Positions 61,617 through 64,000 of a stretch of 64,000 nt of DNA are shown piece after piece. The notes under the pieces are model-generated. The model was not told the DNA's origin. It ran no database searches and saw only the letters and a program-made list of their open reading frames with translations. This DNA is from Pseudomonas sp. PD9R (GTDB lineage Bacteria > Pseudomonadota > Gammaproteobacteria > Pseudomonadales > Pseudomonadaceae). A program made the position numbers and the translations under genes. Positions within the stretch are counted from its first letter, which is position 1. Every line of letters starts with the position of its first letter. The stretch lies in the NCBI RefSeq assembly GCF_019200975.1, contig NZ_JAHTMR010000003.1, positions 31,639 to 95,638 of the forward strand, in the 5' to 3' direction.

Positions 61617-62443
61617 TCGAGATTGGCCGCGGTGCAATCAGCAAAATGTCGGCGCGCCTGGACGGGCCGAATGTGCAATACGCATTTCGTCTGGATGACG
61701 TCGAGGTTCCGGTCAATCCATTGATCGGCACCACGATTCGCCTGGAGTACCTGGGGGCGATCCACTGCACCCATTGCGGACGCAAGACCAAAACCAGTTT
61801 CAGCCAGGGCTACTGCTACCCGTGCATGACCAAACTGGCTCAGTGCGACGTGTGCATCATGAGCCCGGAACGCTGCCACTACGACGCCGGCACTTGCCGC
61901 GAGCCGGAATGGGGCGAGAAGTTCTGCATGACTGACCACATCGTGTACTTGTCCAATTCGTCGGGGGTGAAGGTCGGTATTACCCGCGCCACCCAGTTGC
62001 CGACCCGCTGGATCGATCAAGGCGCCAGTCAGGCGTTGCCGATCATGCGTGTCTCGACCCGGCAACAGTCAGGCTTCGTCGAAGACCTGTTCCGTAGCCA
62101 GGTGGCGGACAAGACCAACTGGCGTGCCTTGCTCAAGGGCGATGCGGTGCCGGTGGACCTGGCACAGGTTCGCGACCAGTTGTTCGACAGCTGCGCCGAA
62201 GGCCTGCAAGGGTTGCAGGAGCGATTCGGCCTACAGGCAATCCAGACGATTGCTGATGTCGAACCACTCGAAATCCGCTTCCCGGTCGAGCAATACCCGG
62301 CAAAGATTGTCAGCTTCAACCTGGACAAACAGCCGATTGCCGAGGGCACGCTGATGGGGATCAAGGGCCAATACCTGATCTTCGACACTGGCGTGATCAA
62401 TATTCGTAAATACACGGCCTACCAGCTCGCCGTGCATCAGTAA
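61613..62443 (+). CDS. DUF2797 protein, Cys-rich with GIY-YIG-like segment
   Basis: This 276-residue protein is read from TTG 61613 (IEIGRGAISKMSARLDG), whose codon overlaps the yeaC stop. The alternative TTG-type frame start at 61556 lies inside yeaC. A four-to-six cysteine cluster runs CTHCGRK, CYPCMTK, CDVCIMSPERC and CREPE, and probably binds zinc. Then VYLSNSSGVKVGIT and RWIDQGASQA resemble GIY-YIG endonuclease core strands. No activity is proven for the family. It is coupled to yeaC and followed by pepN 10 bp later. Confidence 0.88.
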   Translation: MIEIGRGAISKMSARLDGPNVQYAFRLDDVEVPVNPLIGTTIRLEYLGAIHCTHCGRKTKTSFSQGYCYPCMTKLAQCDVCIMSPERCHYDAGTCREPEWGEKFCMTDHIVYLSNSSGVKVGITRATQLPTRWIDQGASQALPIMRVSTRQQSGFVEDLFRSQVADKTNWRALLKGDAVPVDLAQVRDQLFDSCAEGLQGLQERFGLQAIQTIADVEPLEIRFPVEQYPAKIVSFNLDKQPIAEGTLMGIKGQYLIFDTGVINIRKYTAYQLAVHQ

Positions 62444-62453
62444 GGACTCCAGC

Positions 62454-64000
62454 ATGCGCACCGAACAACCGAAGATGATCTATCTCAAGGACTATCAGGC
62501 ACCTGAGTACCTGATCGACGAAACGCACCTGACCTTCGAGTTGTTCGAGGACCACAGCCTGGTCCATGCGCAACTGGTGATGCGCCGCAACCCCGAGCGT
62601 GGCCCAGGCTTGCCGCCGCTGGTACTGGACGGCCAGCAACTTGAGCTGCTATCGGTCAACCTGGCCGACCGCGAACTGAGCGCTGCCGACTACCAGTTGA
62701 CGGAAAATCACCTGACCCTGCACCCGACCAGCACCACGTTCACAGTCGATACCAGCGTCAAGATCCACCCGGAAACCAACACCGCGCTGGAAGGCCTGTA
62801 CAAGTCCGGCACGATGTTCTGCACCCAGTGCGAGGCCGAAGGTTTCCGCAAGATCACCTATTACCTCGACCGCCCGGACGTGATGAGCACCTTCACCACC
62901 ACGGTGGTTGCAGAACAGCACAGCTATCCGGTGCTGCTGTCGAACGGCAACCCGATTGCCTCGGGCCCTGGCGAAGATGGTCGGCACTGGGCGACCTGGG
63001 AAGATCCGTTCAAGAAGCCGGCGTACCTGTTTGCGCTGGTGGCCGGTGATTTGTGGTGCGTTGAAGACACCTTCACCACCATGACCGAGCGCTCCGTGGC
63101 GCTGCGTATTTATGTCGAGCCGGAAAACATCGACAAGTGCCAGCACGCCATGAACAGCCTGAAGAAATCCATGCGCTGGGACGAAGAGGTCTACGGTCGC
63201 GAATACGATCTGGACATCTTCATGATCGTCGCCGTGAACGACTTCAACATGGGCGCCATGGAAAACAAGGGCCTCAATATTTTCAACTCCAGCGCCGTGC
63301 TGGCCCGGGCCGAAACCGCTACCGACGCCGCGCACCAGCGGGTTGAAGCCATCGTCGCTCACGAATACTTCCACAACTGGTCGGGCAACCGCGTGACCTG
63401 CCGCGACTGGTTCCAGCTGTCGCTCAAGGAAGGTTTCACGGTGTTCCGTGATTCCGGTTTCTCCGCCGACATGAACTCGGCCACGGTCAAGCGCATCCAG
63501 GACGTGGCGTACCTGCGGACTCACCAGTTCGCCGAAGACGCCGGTCCGATGGCCCACGCCGTACGCCCGGACAGCTTCATCGAAATTTCCAACTTCTACA
63601 CCCTGACCGTGTACGAAAAGGGTTCGGAAGTGGTCGGCATGATCCACACCTTGCTTGGTGCCGAAGGCTTCCGTAAAGGCAGTGATCTGTACTTCGACCG
63701 CCATGACGGGCAGGCCGTGACCTGCGACGACTTCATCAAGGCCATGGAAGACGCCAACGGCGTTGACCTGACCCAATTCAAACGCTGGTACAGCCAGGCG
63801 GGCACACCGCGTTTGGCGGTGAGCGAAGCCTATGACGCCGCCGCGAAAACCTACAGCCTGACCTTCCGCCAGAGCTGCCCGCAAACGCCGGACAAGGTTG
63901 AAAAACTGCCGTTCGTGATCCCGGTCGAGCTTGGCCTGCTGGACTCGAAAGGCGCGGCGGTTGCTTTGCGTCTATCAGGCGAAGCGGTTGCCCAAGGCAC
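62454..64000 (+). CDS. pepN: Aminopeptidase N, 3' end outside window
   Basis: PepN is an M1 zinc aminopeptidase that trims N-terminal residues from cytosolic peptides. 515 codons are present and the frame is still open at the right edge; the full protein is usually about 885 residues. The exopeptidase motif GAMEN is encoded near 63251, and the zinc motif HEYFHNW (HExxH) at 63360-63380. The distal Glu should follow and lies in the LKEGFTVFRD region. ATG 62454 begins MRTEQPKMIYLKDYQAPEYL, ten bases after the DUF2797 stop. Confidence 0.97.
   Translation, partial: MRTEQPKMIYLKDYQAPEYLIDETHLTFELFEDHSLVHAQLVMRRNPERGPGLPPLVLDGQQLELLSVNLADRELSAADYQLTENHLTLHPTSTTFTVDTSVKIHPETNTALEGLYKSGTMFCTQCEAEGFRKITYYLDRPDVMSTFTTTVVAEQHSYPVLLSNGNPIASGPGEDGRHWATWEDPFKKPAYLFALVAGDLWCVEDTFTTMTERSVALRIYVEPENIDKCQHAMNSLKKSMRWDEEVYGREYDLDIFMIVAVNDFNMGAMENKGLNIFNSSAVLARAETATDAAHQRVEAIVAHEYFHNWSGNRVTCRDWFQLSLKEGFTVFRDSGFSADMNSATVKRIQDVAYLRTHQFAEDAGPMAHAVRPDSFIEISNFYTLTVYEKGSEVVGMIHTLLGAEGFRKGSDLYFDRHDGQAVTCDDFIKAMEDANGVDLTQFKRWYSQAGTPRLAVSEAYDAAAKTYSLTFRQSCPQTPDKVEKLPFVIPVELGLLDSKGAAVALRLSGEAVAQG

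Overview
The window looks like a chromosomal segment of a Pseudomonas species of the fluorescens group. The evidence is high-GC coding with Pseudomonas-type proteins, two families of short palindromic intergenic repeats typical of that group (one built on GAGCAAGCTCGCTC, one on GCTGCCGAAGGCTGCGATC), and gene orders I remember from P. aeruginosa PAO1: fabI–npp(yej)–mltD–gloB–methyltransferase–rnhA–dnaQ–ldcA, and DUF1853/nadK–phosphoesterase–rhomboid–yeaC–DUF2797–pepN. No rRNA, tRNA, CRISPR array, IS element, prophage or plasmid function was seen. Most of the window is ordinary core and near-core genome, with a few accessory pockets.

Layout. 1-2437: 3' part of a large repeat protein of about 105-residue beta-sandwich-like units, three of them nearly identical exact 315-bp tandem copies, followed by a possible decayed small ORF. 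2857-8764: short-chain dehydrogenase, aminoglycoside-phosphotransferase-like kinase, D-2-hydroxyacid dehydrogenase, a tautomerase/TetR pair with a clear palindromic operator, and a SdaC-like amino-acid permease. 8915-16567: SulP transporter, acnB with a long leader containing a strong hairpin, DUF1289 protein, universal stress protein, miaE and a GFA-family protein. 16785-19994: LysR regulator, agmatine deiminase and polyamine-binding protein, a probable agmatine/polyamine unit. 20109-22659: alkylation-repair operon ada–PEP-mutase-like–alkA. 22814-27919: small transporters (two LysE, one EamA), a MocR-type regulator divergent from EamA with a shared inverted repeat, an AraC regulator and a VOC protein.

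28005-33046: the most informative regulatory region. A PpyR-like small membrane protein and an NnrS protein form a two-gene operon. Upstream are three GT-N7-AC sites of NorR/FhpR type, a near-consensus IHF site and a sigma-54 promoter, so the operon is predicted to respond to nitric oxide. It is followed by a Tat-exported molybdenum hydroxylase (iorAB-like) with its own di-haem cytochrome c. 33121-34375: a GGDEF protein that has lost its catalytic motif but keeps the c-di-GMP I-site, beside an AT-rich pair of related small secreted proteins of unknown function, the best candidates for something undescribed.

34615-51702: VOC/LysR pair, fabI downstream of the five-gene peptide/nucleoside-antibiotic ABC importer, mltD, gloB, methyltransferase, rnhA, dnaQ and the lysine decarboxylase ldcA. 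51717-57423: GNAT, LysR, small protein, FMN reductase, TetR, DUF2855 protein and a lone arsB. 57522-64000: DUF1853 protein and the nadK–phosphoesterase–rhomboid–yeaC–DUF2797–pepN run; pepN continues beyond the right edge.

All functional calls rest on reading motifs and on memory of families; no database search was run.
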